Positions 1 through 8,205 of a stretch of DNA of 64,000 bases are shown here, one piece after another. Each line of letters starts with the position of its first letter. Position 1 is the first letter of the stretch. The notes beneath the pieces are model-generated. The model saw only the letters and a list, made by a program, of their open reading frames with translations. It was not told the DNA's origin and ran no database searches. The DNA comes from Nocardioides yefusunii (lineage in GTDB: Bacteria; Actinomycetota; Actinomycetes; Propionibacteriales; Nocardioidaceae): assembly GCF_004014875.1 (NCBI RefSeq), contig NZ_CP034929.1:1364001-1428000 (forward strand), read 5' to 3'. The position numbers were made by a program, and so were the translations under genes.

Positions 1-233
1 ACGCCGATCAGCAGCATCGCGGCCAGCACCAGCAGCATCACGATGATGAAGCCCGCGATCAGGAGGGGCTTGCCCTTCGAACCGGTCGGGTCCGCGGACG
101 CCAAGCCGTCGTGGACGGACTCGTGGGCGTGCCGCAACCCGTCAGTCTTCTCGCCGGAGTAGTCGTGCAGACCTGAGGTGTCACCGTGGGCGGCCTGACT
201 CGTGTCGCGGTGGTCGGGGGAGTTGTCGCTCAT
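1..233 (-). CDS. Small membrane protein, cut by the window edge
   Basis: This gene reads leftward and its 3' end lies outside the window, so only the first 77 or so residues are visible. The ATG at 231-233 is preceded by an AGGAG ribosome site at the usual distance. The first 55 residues are hydrophilic, rich in His, Asp and Ser. They are followed by a strongly hydrophobic helix (LLIAGFIIVMLLVLAAMLLI) that begins near residue 57. This predicts a single-span membrane protein with a cytoplasmic or exposed acidic head. I recognise no family. Small proteins of this layout are common in actinobacteria. The next gene, also on this strand, ends about 97 bases upstream of this start, so the two could be cotranscribed. 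Confidence 0.6.
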   Translation of the reverse strand, partial: MSDNSPDHRDTSQAAHGDTSGLHDYSGEKTDGLRHAHESVHDGLASADPTGSKGKPLLIAGFIIVMLLVLAAMLLIG

Positions 234-329
234 CTGGGGCTCCTGGGGGAGGTCCGTGCCGGAATGGTTCCGGTTGTCTCTCCACCATGCCCCTCCCGGC
301 TCAGGTCCACAAGGAGTGCGGGTGAGCGG

Positions 330-959
330 TCATCGGCGGTTGGCGTCACGCTGCATCGGCGGGCAGTTCCCACCGGGCGTGGTCACCAGCTCGAAGTGCC
401 AGCCCTCGTTCGCGAAGGTGCGGCACAACCCGTAGTCGGCGCCGTGGTCGTGGAGCCACGCCGCAGCCGGTGGGGGACCGACGTCGACGGCGTCGCCAGT
501 GACGTGGCGTGAGGTCTTTGGTGTCGCGGCCCACCGCAGGGCCTCGGTGAGGGAGCCGTGGGTGGCGACGGCCTCGTCGAGGAGGCGTTGCTGGTGGGCG
601 GCGCTACGCCACCCCGAGTTGAGCCTCAGTCCGATCCCGGACGTGGCGGCGTCCCCGGCAGCCAGCCGGACAGCGCCCAGCAGATCAGGGTCGAGGCGGT
701 CCACGGCGTCCCGGCCCGACTCGAAGGAGGAGTGCAGCCCTTCGACCTGCATCCCCTCCAGAGTGATCGGGTTCCGAGTCGAGTCCTCGCCTGATGAGGG
801 CCACGACGCGGCCATCGCGACCCCGGCCGTGACAGCGGTGAGGACGAGGCCGACCAGGGACCGACGCCGGCGGCGGTTCGGGGTACCCGGGACCGGGGTC
901 GAGTTCGAGGTCGAGATCGGGGTCGGGGTGTCAACGGGGAAGAGCAGCGTGGCGGTCAT
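330..959 (-). CDS. Membrane-anchored M15-family D,D-carboxypeptidase-like peptidase
   Basis: The 209-residue protein has a Pro/Ser/Thr-rich N-terminus, a basic RRRRR stretch and then one hydrophobic segment (about residues 38-55) that should anchor or export it. The C-terminal half carries the VanY/M15 zinc signature: SRHVTGDAVDVG supplies the His and Asp ligands and EGWHFEL supplies the third His. Members of this family trim D-Ala-D-Ala or related peptides of peptidoglycan outside the membrane. I chose the ATG at 957-959 because the frame stays open further upstream but codon use there is poor. No clear ribosome site is seen. The domain is compact and could also be an L,D- or endolysin-like variant, so the exact bond cut is not known. 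Confidence 0.75.
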   Translation of the reverse strand: MTATLLFPVDTPTPISTSNSTPVPGTPNRRRRRSLVGLVLTAVTAGVAMAASWPSSGEDSTRNPITLEGMQVEGLHSSFESGRDAVDRLDPDLLGAVRLAAGDAATSGIGLRLNSGWRSAAHQQRLLDEAVATHGSLTEALRWAATPKTSRHVTGDAVDVGPPPAAAWLHDHGADYGLCRTFANEGWHFELVTTPGGNCPPMQRDANRR

Positions 960-1159
960 GGGACCAGCGTCGTCGTCGGGCCGGGGGCCGCACCTCCCCC
1001 TCAGGTGCCGTGCGGGTGGACGCAAGGTGGAACCTCGCAGCCCGTCGAGTGGTACCGGTGTGCCGCACGGCGGCCCGGCTCGTACTCTGGCCCGGAGGTC
1101 CACGGCACGACGAGGTGGCCCGGACCAGCAGCACACGCAGTGAGAGGGAACCCTTTTCG

Positions 1160-3580
1160 ATGACCGTCCCCGCCCACCAGTCGCTCCCCGTTCCCGTCCG
1201 CGGGCAGGAACCCGAACCGACCCCGGCCGCCGTCGTCGCTCGCCTGAGCACCGACCGCAAGATCCGGATGCTGTCGGGACGCGACTTCTGGAACACCGAG
1301 TCCGGTCCCGGATTCGCGTCGGTGCTGTTCAGCGACGGTCCGCACGGGCTGCGCAAGCAGGTCGCCAGCGGTGACCACCTCGGACTCGGCGGTTCGGTCC
1401 CGGCGACCTGTTTCCCCACTGCCTCGGCGCTCGGTGCCACGTGGGACCCGCACCTGGTCGAGGAGATCGGGGTCGCGATCGGTCGTGAGGCAGCCGCTCA
1501 GGGCGTCGGCGTCGTGCTCGGGCCGGGTCTGAACATCAAGCGTCACCCCGGCGGTGGCCGCAACTTCGAGTACTTCTCCGAGGACCCGCTTCTGTCGGGC
1601 CACCTGGCCGCCGCAATGGTGCGTGGTCTGCAGTCGCAGGGGGTGGGTGCGTGTCTGAAGCACTTCGCCGCCAACAACCAGGAGTTCCACCGGATGCGTG
1701 TCGACACCCTCGTCGACGAGCGCACCCTGCGGGAGATCTATCTGACCGGCTTCGAGATCGCCGTGCGCGGCGCCAAGCCGTGGAGCGTCATGAGCTCCTA
1801 CAACCAGCTCAACGGCGAGTACACCGGTGCTTCGAAGCACCTGCTCACCGACGTCCTGCGCACCGAGTGGGGCTTCGACGGCGTCGTCATGACCGACTGG
1901 CTCGGCGTCACCGACCGTCCGGCCGCGCTCAAGGCAGGGCTCGACCTCGAGATGCCGTCGAGCAACGGAGCCTGGGACGCACGAACCAAGGCCGCGCTCG
2001 ACGCCCGACGGATCTCCGAGGACGACCTCGACCGCGCCTGCGAACGCGTCGTCGCACTGGCCCAGAAGGTCACCGCAGCTGCTGGTCGCCGGGCCGACGC
2101 CGCGGAACTGTCCGACCTCGACGCCCACCACCAGTTGGCCCGACGCGCCGCCGCCCAGGCAGCGACCCTGCTGACCAACGACGGCATCCTGCCGCTGGCG
2201 CCCACGCACGAGAAGATCGCCCTGATCGGTGCGTTCGCCGAGACGCCACGCTTCCAGGGCGCCGGCTCCTCGCTGGTCAACGCCACCCGCGTCGACAGCC
2301 TCAAGGACACCTTCGCTGCCCGCCTCGGCGGCCGCCACGAGATCACCTTCGCGCCCGGTTACGACGCCCGCACCGGCTCCACCGACCACACGCTGCTTGC
2401 CCAGGCCCGCAAGGTCGCGAGCGAGGCCGACGTGGTCGTGCTCGTCGTGGGCCTTCCCGCCAGCTACGAGACCGAGGGTGTCGACCGCACCGACCTGCGT
2501 CTGCCGTCCTCGCACGACGCCCTCGTCGAGCAGGTCTGCGCCGCCAACCCGCGCACCGTCGTCGTCCTCGTCAACGGCGCGCCGGTCACGACGCCGTGGG
2601 CTGACCGCCCCGCCGCTCTGCTGGAGGCCTACCTCGGCGGTCAGGCCGCCGGCGCCGCGATCACCGACGTGCTCGTCGGTGACGTCGAGCCCGGCGGTCG
2701 TTTGGCCGAGTCGATCCCGTACTCGATCCACGACGTGCCGGCCGACGCCGACTTCGCCCGCGTGCCCGCTCAGGTCCAGTACCGCGAGACCCACCATGTC
2801 GGGTACCGCTTCCACGACACGGCGTTCGACGGAGCCGTGCTCCCGGCCCGGTTCCCGTTCGGCCACGGCCTGGGCTACACGACCGTCGAGCTCAGCGACC
2901 TCGTGGTCGCGTTCGACGGCGACAAGATCAAGGTGGGCGTCACGGCCACCAACTCCGGCCCGCGCACCGGCGCGTCGGTGGTGCAGGTCTACGTCCACGA
3001 CGTCGTCTCGTCGGTGGCACGTCCCGAGCAGGAGCTCAAGGCGTTCGAGCGGGTCTACCTGATCCAGGGCGAGTCGCGTCGGATCGAGTTCATGCTCGAC
3101 TCCCGTGCGTTCGCGGTCTGGGACGTCGCCAGCCACGCCTGGGCGGTCGAGGCGGGCGACTACGAGATCCGGGTGGGCCGTTGTTCCTCGGTCGACCTGC
3201 CGCTGCGCCAGGTGATCGAGATCGGTTCCCACGACGTCGTCACGCCGGTCGAGGGCACTGCTGGTGCGGTCGCGACCAGTGCGGAGTTCGTGGGACTGCT
3301 CGGACGTCCGGTGCCGCTCCCGACGCCGGTCACCCCGTTCACCGAGGACTCCACCGTCGGCGACCTCGACGACACCTGGTTGGGTCGTCAGGCTCGCAAG
3401 GTGCTGGAGAACGCCGCGGTGTCGCGCGTGGAGGGTGGCCAGGAGGAGAACTCCGCGATGCTGGCCGCCGCCCTGGAGCAGTTGCCGCTACGGGCCGTGG
3501 TCGCGCTCTCGGGCGGCAAGCTCACCTTCAAGATGCTCGACGTCTCGCTCAAGGCGCTCAACGCCGCTCGTCGTAAGTAA
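1160..3580 (+). CDS. Glycoside hydrolase family 3 beta-glucosidase-type enzyme
   Basis: This 806-residue protein has the full GH3 layout. An N-terminal TIM-barrel contains the KHFAANNQE motif and the nucleophile region VVMTDWLG, with Asp246 as the likely nucleophile. An alpha/beta sandwich follows, then a fibronectin-III-like domain (about residues 600-690). The last 90 residues after the FnIII-like domain (TPFTEDSTVGDL onward) are an extra helical tail also seen in some actinobacterial homologues. There is no signal peptide, so the enzyme is probably cytoplasmic and acts on imported oligosaccharides. The ATG at 1160 follows a GAGAGG site; the frame is open further upstream but lacks coding bias. 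Substrate (beta-glucoside, xyloside or other) cannot be read from sequence. It faces the ABC exporter gene, whose end is 25 bases away. Confidence 0.9.
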   Translation: MTVPAHQSLPVPVRGQEPEPTPAAVVARLSTDRKIRMLSGRDFWNTESGPGFASVLFSDGPHGLRKQVASGDHLGLGGSVPATCFPTASALGATWDPHLVEEIGVAIGREAAAQGVGVVLGPGLNIKRHPGGGRNFEYFSEDPLLSGHLAAAMVRGLQSQGVGACLKHFAANNQEFHRMRVDTLVDERTLREIYLTGFEIAVRGAKPWSVMSSYNQLNGEYTGASKHLLTDVLRTEWGFDGVVMTDWLGVTDRPAALKAGLDLEMPSSNGAWDARTKAALDARRISEDDLDRACERVVALAQKVTAAAGRRADAAELSDLDAHHQLARRAAAQAATLLTNDGILPLAPTHEKIALIGAFAETPRFQGAGSSLVNATRVDSLKDTFAARLGGRHEITFAPGYDARTGSTDHTLLAQARKVASEADVVVLVVGLPASYETEGVDRTDLRLPSSHDALVEQVCAANPRTVVVLVNGAPVTTPWADRPAALLEAYLGGQAAGAAITDVLVGDVEPGGRLAESIPYSIHDVPADADFARVPAQVQYRETHHVGYRFHDTAFDGAVLPARFPFGHGLGYTTVELSDLVVAFDGDKIKVGVTATNSGPRTGASVVQVYVHDVVSSVARPEQELKAFERVYLIQGESRRIEFMLDSRAFAVWDVASHAWAVEAGDYEIRVGRCSSVDLPLRQVIEIGSHDVVTPVEGTAGAVATSAEFVGLLGRPVPLPTPVTPFTEDSTVGDLDDTWLGRQARKVLENAAVSRVEGGQEENSAMLAAALEQLPLRAVVALSGGKLTFKMLDVSLKALNAARRK

Positions 3581-3605
3581 GCCCTACTCCGGCCGGGCCG
3601 ACTGC

Positions 3606-5573
3606 TCAGAACGAGACGTCGGCGCGCAGGTCCCCGTCGCGTCCCTCGCCGGTGGCCTGCGGCGTCCGGGTGGAGAACTGCTCGCGGTAGAGGCGGGCGT
3701 AGAGCCCGTTCTCGTCGGCGAGGAGTTCGGCGTGCGTCCCGTGCTCCACGAGACGCCCGTCGACGAGCCCGAAGATCACGTCGGCGTTGTGGATCGTGGA
3801 GAGCCGGTGCGCGATCGCCAGCGTCGTGCGCCCGTGCGTGGCCCGCTCCAACGCTTCCTGGACGAGGCGCTCGGTCTCGTTGTCGAGCGCGGAGGTGGCC
3901 TCGTCGAGGATCAGGATCCGGGGGTTCTTCAGCAGCACCCGCGCGATCGCGATCCGCTGCTTCTCGCCACCCGAGAGCCGGTAGCCGCGCTCGCCGGTGA
4001 CGGTGTCGTAGCCCTCGGGGAAACTCATGATCCGGTCGTGGATGTTGGCGTCGCGGGCAGCCTGCACGATCTCCTCGCTGCTCGCGCCGGGCTTGGCGTA
4101 GGCGATGTTCTCGCCGATGGTGCCGTGGAACAGGTACGGCTCCTGGGTCACCATCCCGACGCAGTCCGCGAGCGAGGCCAGGGTGATGTCGCGGACGTCG
4201 ATCCCGTCGATCAGGACCTGACCCTGTGAGACGTCGTAGAAGCGAGGCACCAGGTAGGTGGCCGTGGTCTTGCCCGAGCCGGACGGCCCGACGATCGCAG
4301 CCATCGTGCCGCCGGGGATCGTGAGGTCGAGGTCGGAGAGCGTCCAGGCGTCGGCCTGCGCGGTGGAGACAGCCTCCACCTTGCCCGAACCGTCCGCGAA
4401 CCGGTCGCTGCGCGGTGCACCGGTCAGGGCACGGGCCTCGGGGTAACGGAAGAAGACGCCGCGGAACTCCACGTCACCGCGGAGTTCGTCGGGGCTGATC
4501 GTGCGGGCACCGGGACGGTCGACGATCGCCGGCTCCAGGTCGAGGTACTCGAAGATCCGACGGAACAGCGCCAACGAGGTCTGGACGTCGAGCGCGACCC
4601 GCATCAACTGCATCAGCGGCATCTGCAGCCGGGCCTGGACGGTCGTGAACGCCACCAGCGTGCCTGCGGTGATGCCTTGGTCGGCACCGGGGAAACGGCC
4701 CTGGATCAGGAAGCCCGCCACGAGGTAGATGATCGCCGGGGTGATGGCGAAGAACGTCTGGACGGTGGCGAAGAAGAGCCGTCCGGTCATCGCCTGCTCC
4801 ACCTGCAGCTTGGTCTGCAGCTGGTTGGCGCGACGGTAGCGGTCGACCTCGGACTCGCCGCGGTTGAAGACCTTAGAGAGCAGGATCCCCGAGACGCTCA
4901 GCGACTCCTCGGTGATCGCCGTCATCTCCGACAGGTTCTCCTGGGTCTTGCGCGCCAGCACCTGACGCCGCTTGCCGACCTTGTTCTGCAACCAGATGAA
5001 CAGCGGCATCAGCACCACCGTCAGGATCGTCAGCTGCCAGCTCAGCACCAGCATCGAGATCAGCGCCGCGATCACGGTGACGGAGTTCTGCAGGATCGAC
5101 GTCATCGTGTCGGTCAGGACCGTGCGGACACCGGCGACGTCGTTGGCCAGACGCGACTGGATCGCACCGGTCTTGGTGGTGGTGAAGAACGCCAGTTCCA
5201 TCTTCTGCAGGTGCGCGAAGAGGTCGCTGCGCAGGTCCGCCATCGCCGAGTTGCCGATCGACGACGTCAACCAGTTCTGGACGATCCCGAGCATCGCCGA
5301 CAGGATCGGCAGGACACACATGCCGGCCACCAGCCAGCCCAGCAGGTCCATCCGGGGACCGCCCTCGACGAAGAGCGCGTCGTCGAACGTCGCCCTGGTC
5401 AGGAACGGCACCAGCGAGGACAGCACCGCGGAGAGCACCACGACGCCACCCACGGCGGCCATCTGGGAGCGGTAGGGCGCGAGGAGCCGGACGATCCGGC
5501 CCAACGCGGGTTTGTTGTCGGCCTTGATCTCCTCGTCGCTGAGGTGCGTGACCGCGGGTCCGCCTCGGGGCAT
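3606..5573 (-). CDS. ABC exporter, fused membrane and ATPase domains
   Basis: The 655-residue protein joins a six-helix type-1 exporter membrane domain (residues about 30-330) to a nucleotide-binding domain. The ATPase part has the Walker A GPSGSGKTT, signature LSGGEKQRIAIARVL and Walker B ILILDEATSALD, all intact. It would work as a homo- or heterodimer that exports lipids, peptides or drugs. An unusual insertion of about 30 residues lies between the first ATPase strand (FRYPEARAL) and the LSDLDLTIPGG strand and includes a SGKVEAVSTAQ segment. The ATG at 5571-5573 follows a strong AGGAGG site. The gene is divergent from jetA across a 230-base gap. Substrate is unknown. Confidence 0.9.
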   Translation of the reverse strand: MPRGGPAVTHLSDEEIKADNKPALGRIVRLLAPYRSQMAAVGGVVVLSAVLSSLVPFLTRATFDDALFVEGGPRMDLLGWLVAGMCVLPILSAMLGIVQNWLTSSIGNSAMADLRSDLFAHLQKMELAFFTTTKTGAIQSRLANDVAGVRTVLTDTMTSILQNSVTVIAALISMLVLSWQLTILTVVLMPLFIWLQNKVGKRRQVLARKTQENLSEMTAITEESLSVSGILLSKVFNRGESEVDRYRRANQLQTKLQVEQAMTGRLFFATVQTFFAITPAIIYLVAGFLIQGRFPGADQGITAGTLVAFTTVQARLQMPLMQLMRVALDVQTSLALFRRIFEYLDLEPAIVDRPGARTISPDELRGDVEFRGVFFRYPEARALTGAPRSDRFADGSGKVEAVSTAQADAWTLSDLDLTIPGGTMAAIVGPSGSGKTTATYLVPRFYDVSQGQVLIDGIDVRDITLASLADCVGMVTQEPYLFHGTIGENIAYAKPGASSEEIVQAARDANIHDRIMSFPEGYDTVTGERGYRLSGGEKQRIAIARVLLKNPRILILDEATSALDNETERLVQEALERATHGRTTLAIAHRLSTIHNADVIFGLVDGRLVEHGTHAELLADENGLYARLYREQFSTRTPQATGEGRDGDLRADVSF

Positions 5574-5713
5574 GGGGCCTCCTGTGGAAGGTGTGGCCCG
5601 TCAGGGGGAGGGCCTGCGGTCAGTCTGCCCCGGCCCGCCGACGAACGTCAGGCATCGTCATGGGATCGACACCGACCGGGTGTGGGCATGCCCACCTTCG
5701 GGGGTGCGGGAGC

Positions 5714-5732
5714 GGAGGTGATGATCACCTCC
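5714..5732. promoter_or_regulatory. Palindrome in the jetA upstream region, candidate operator
   Basis: A perfect 8-base inverted repeat (GGAGGTGA / TCACCTCC) with a 3-base spacer lies about 72 bases before the jetA start, in the divergent region shared with the ABC exporter. It is the most symmetric element of this gap. Its position fits a repressor or activator site, but no regulator gene is adjacent. The arm also resembles a Shine-Dalgarno sequence, so a chance or RNA-level role is possible. Confidence 0.35.
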
Positions 5733-5803
5733 AACCCTGTTCTCTGAGACGATGGGACGGTTGTGGACGAGGCGCCGGAGGCGGCGCGGGAGAGGCACTG
5801 AGC

Positions 5804-7360
5804 TTGAGCGAGATCGCTGCCGAGTTGGCGCGCGTGAAGAACGCGTTCGACCAACCCACCCTCACACTCCTGCACCAACGTCAGGCCCCGGTGGTGATCT
5901 CGGTCTTCCGCGCGGCGTTCGGCCGCAGCAACCGACCGATCCCCACCGCCCGCCTGCACACGCAGGTCGAGGAACACCTGGCCCAGGTGCGCGTCGCGGG
6001 GGAGAAGGACGTCCCGTCCGCCCCCGGGCGAGACCTGTGCCAGAAGTGGATGCGTGACCAGTGGCTGGTCCGTTCCCTCGACGAGCGCGGCCAGGAGGTC
6101 TACACGCTGACCTCGCACGCCCAGCAGGCGCTCGAACTGGTCAAGAACATGACCCGCGAACGCGCCACGCTGAGCGAACACCGGATCGCGACGATCCTGG
6201 GCACCGTGCGCCGCTTCAACTCCGAGGCCAACCCCGACCGGTCCGCGCGCGTCACGATCCTCGACGAGGAGATCGCGCGGATGACCGCCGAACGGGACCG
6301 TCTCCTCGGCGGCGCCGACCTGGTCACCGCCACCGACGACTACATGTCGGAGGGTTTCACCGAACTGCTGTCGTTGATCTCGGCGCTGCCCAGTGACTTC
6401 GCCCGCGTGGAGGAGCGTTTCGCCCAGATCCGCGGCGAGATCCTTACCGCGTTCCGCGCAGACGACCGCCCCGCCGGTGACGTCATCGACACCTACCTGG
6501 AACGAGCCGACGCGCTCATCACCGCCACCCACGAGGGTCGCGCCTTCGAGGGGGCGTTCGCGTTGCTGCGCGACGAGGGCCTGGTCTCCCAGCTCCGCGA
6601 GGACCTCAACGATCTGCTCGAACACCCCACTGCCGACCGGATCCTGCACGACGCCGACCGCGCCGAACTGCGCGGCACCGTCAAGCTGGTCCGTGAGGGT
6701 CTCGACCGGGTGCTCACCCAACGCTCCCGCGTCACCGCGACGCTCAAGGAGTACATCGTCTCCCACGACGCGGCCCGCGACCGCGAACTGGAGCAGACCC
6801 TGCGTGCGGTCGAGTCGGAGATGATGACGTGGATGGCCAGGACCGGTCCGCGTGCCTCCCACGACGTCGGCCTGCTGCCCTCACGCGTCGTCGTCGACCA
6901 CCTGCGTGAGCGTTTCCACGACCCCGCCGACGACGTCCTGCCAGAACGCATCGGGACCAACGAGGCCCCCGAGGCGAACCCGAGGCTCTCGCTCGAGGCG
7001 GTCCGCGCCCAAGGCGGTCCGCAACTCGGTGACCTGCGCGAACGTCTTGAAGCAGCACTCGCCGGCCTCGTCCCCACCGGCACCCTCGGCGGCGTCTTCG
7101 ACTCCTTGGAGGAGTCGATGCGTCGTCCGGTCGAGATCTTCGGCCTGCTGCACCTCGCCGCAGAGCGTGGCTGGAGCGGCGGCGACGACCTCGAGACCTA
7201 TGTGACCCGACGTCCCGACGGCACGACGCGGGTCTTCGAGGTGCCGCGCACTGAACTGGGCACCGAGCTCGGCACCGCCCCTGATGTCGCCCCCGACGTC
7301 AACCTTGACCTCGCCCCTGACGCGACCCCCGACCCGACCCGTGACGAGAGTGACTCATGA
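5804..7360 (+). CDS. jetA: JetA/MksF-like condensin kleisin subunit (DUF3375)
   Basis: The 518-residue protein matches the DUF3375 family: the N-terminus LSEIAAELARVKNAF, winged-helix-like region DQWLVRSLDERGQEVY and long helical middle part are typical. In Wadjet and MksBEF condensins this subunit (JetA/MksF) is the kleisin that bridges the SMC-like ATPase heads. I place the start at TTG 5804 because no in-frame ATG or GTG lies between it and poorly coding sequence, and a GGGAGAGG ribosome site precedes it by 8 bases. The C-terminal 35 residues are an acidic low-complexity tail with repeated APDV/AP.D units. Its stop overlaps the jetB start (ATGA), so the two are translationally coupled. Confidence 0.85.
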   Translation: MSEIAAELARVKNAFDQPTLTLLHQRQAPVVISVFRAAFGRSNRPIPTARLHTQVEEHLAQVRVAGEKDVPSAPGRDLCQKWMRDQWLVRSLDERGQEVYTLTSHAQQALELVKNMTRERATLSEHRIATILGTVRRFNSEANPDRSARVTILDEEIARMTAERDRLLGGADLVTATDDYMSEGFTELLSLISALPSDFARVEERFAQIRGEILTAFRADDRPAGDVIDTYLERADALITATHEGRAFEGAFALLRDEGLVSQLREDLNDLLEHPTADRILHDADRAELRGTVKLVREGLDRVLTQRSRVTATLKEYIVSHDAARDRELEQTLRAVESEMMTWMARTGPRASHDVGLLPSRVVVDHLRERFHDPADDVLPERIGTNEAPEANPRLSLEAVRAQGGPQLGDLRERLEAALAGLVPTGTLGGVFDSLEESMRRPVEIFGLLHLAAERGWSGGDDLETYVTRRPDGTTRVFEVPRTELGTELGTAPDVAPDVNLDLAPDATPDPTRDESDS

Positions 7361-8205
7361 GCGACGACGACCTCACCCCCGACGACGTGATGGAGCCCGT
7401 CGAGAGCGCCCTCGACGACGCCATCGACCCCGACGCCCAGTCCGGCCCTGACGAGGACGGCGTGGCCAGCCACGAGTTCGCCCACGACTCCGCCTCGGTC
7501 TCCCTGTTCGAGGGCGACGAGGGCACCCTGGAGGTCGCCCAGCGGCACGCACTGGTGACGCTGCTCAAGCAGCGCTTCATCTCCGCCCGCACCCACCCGC
7601 GGGACTGGCGCACCCTCGTCGAGCACGAGGGCCTGCTGCGCTCGCGCCTCAACGACCTCTTCCTCGAACTGCAGGTCGACCGCGAGCGCGAGGTCGCCTG
7701 GAAGCGTCAGGCCACCTCCGAGACCGCGGCGAAGTTCCCGACGCTGCTCCACGACACCGCGTGGTCGCGCGAGGAGACCCTGGTCCTGGTGCACCTGCGC
7801 GACCGCCTCCGCGCCGGTCTGGCCAGCGGTGAGAGCAAGGTCTTCGTCGACACCGACGACGTCCTCGACTACGTCGAGAGCTTCCGCCCGCTGCACGCCA
7901 CCGACCCGGCCGGCGACGAGAAGCGGGCCCGCAACGCGGTGGCCGCCGTCGCCAAGGCAGGTCTGCTGATCTCCACCGGCACCGACGACCGGTTCGAGAT
8001 CAGCGAGGCCGTCGAGCCGCTGCTGCCGCTGGAGCTGCTCAAGGAACTGCTCGCCGCACTTCAGCGGGCCAACGAGACGGTGCCGGTCGAGCCGGAGAAG
8101 ATCGACGACCTGTTCGGTGACGAGCACACCGTCGAAGGCACCCCGTCCGGCGCCGACGCCGCCACGGGCACCGACACTGACGACGCGAAGGACGAGACGC
8201 GATGA
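7357..8205 (+). CDS. jetB: JetB/MksE-like condensin subunit (DUF4194)
   Basis: This 282-residue protein fits the DUF4194 family, the MukE/MksE-type winged-helix partner (KITE protein) of the kleisin. The first 55 residues are acidic and disordered. The core runs from LVTLLKQRFISARTHPRDW through SREETLVLVHLRDRLR and ends at the wHTH-like RFEISEAVEPLL; an acidic tail follows. It overlaps jetA upstream and jetC downstream by 4 bases each (ATGA), the tight arrangement expected for subunits of one complex. In Wadjet this subunit with JetA loads the JetC motor onto DNA. The N- and C-terminal extensions are longer than in many homologues. Assignment is from motif and gene order. Confidence 0.85.
   Translation: MSDDDLTPDDVMEPVESALDDAIDPDAQSGPDEDGVASHEFAHDSASVSLFEGDEGTLEVAQRHALVTLLKQRFISARTHPRDWRTLVEHEGLLRSRLNDLFLELQVDREREVAWKRQATSETAAKFPTLLHDTAWSREETLVLVHLRDRLRAGLASGESKVFVDTDDVLDYVESFRPLHATDPAGDEKRARNAVAAVAKAGLLISTGTDDRFEISEAVEPLLPLELLKELLAALQRANETVPVEPEKIDDLFGDEHTVEGTPSGADAATGTDTDDAKDETR

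Noticed and set aside
1001..3232. 743-codon minus-strand frame opposite the GH3 gene
   Set aside because: Low-complexity product and no motif; the plus strand carries a full GH3 enzyme.
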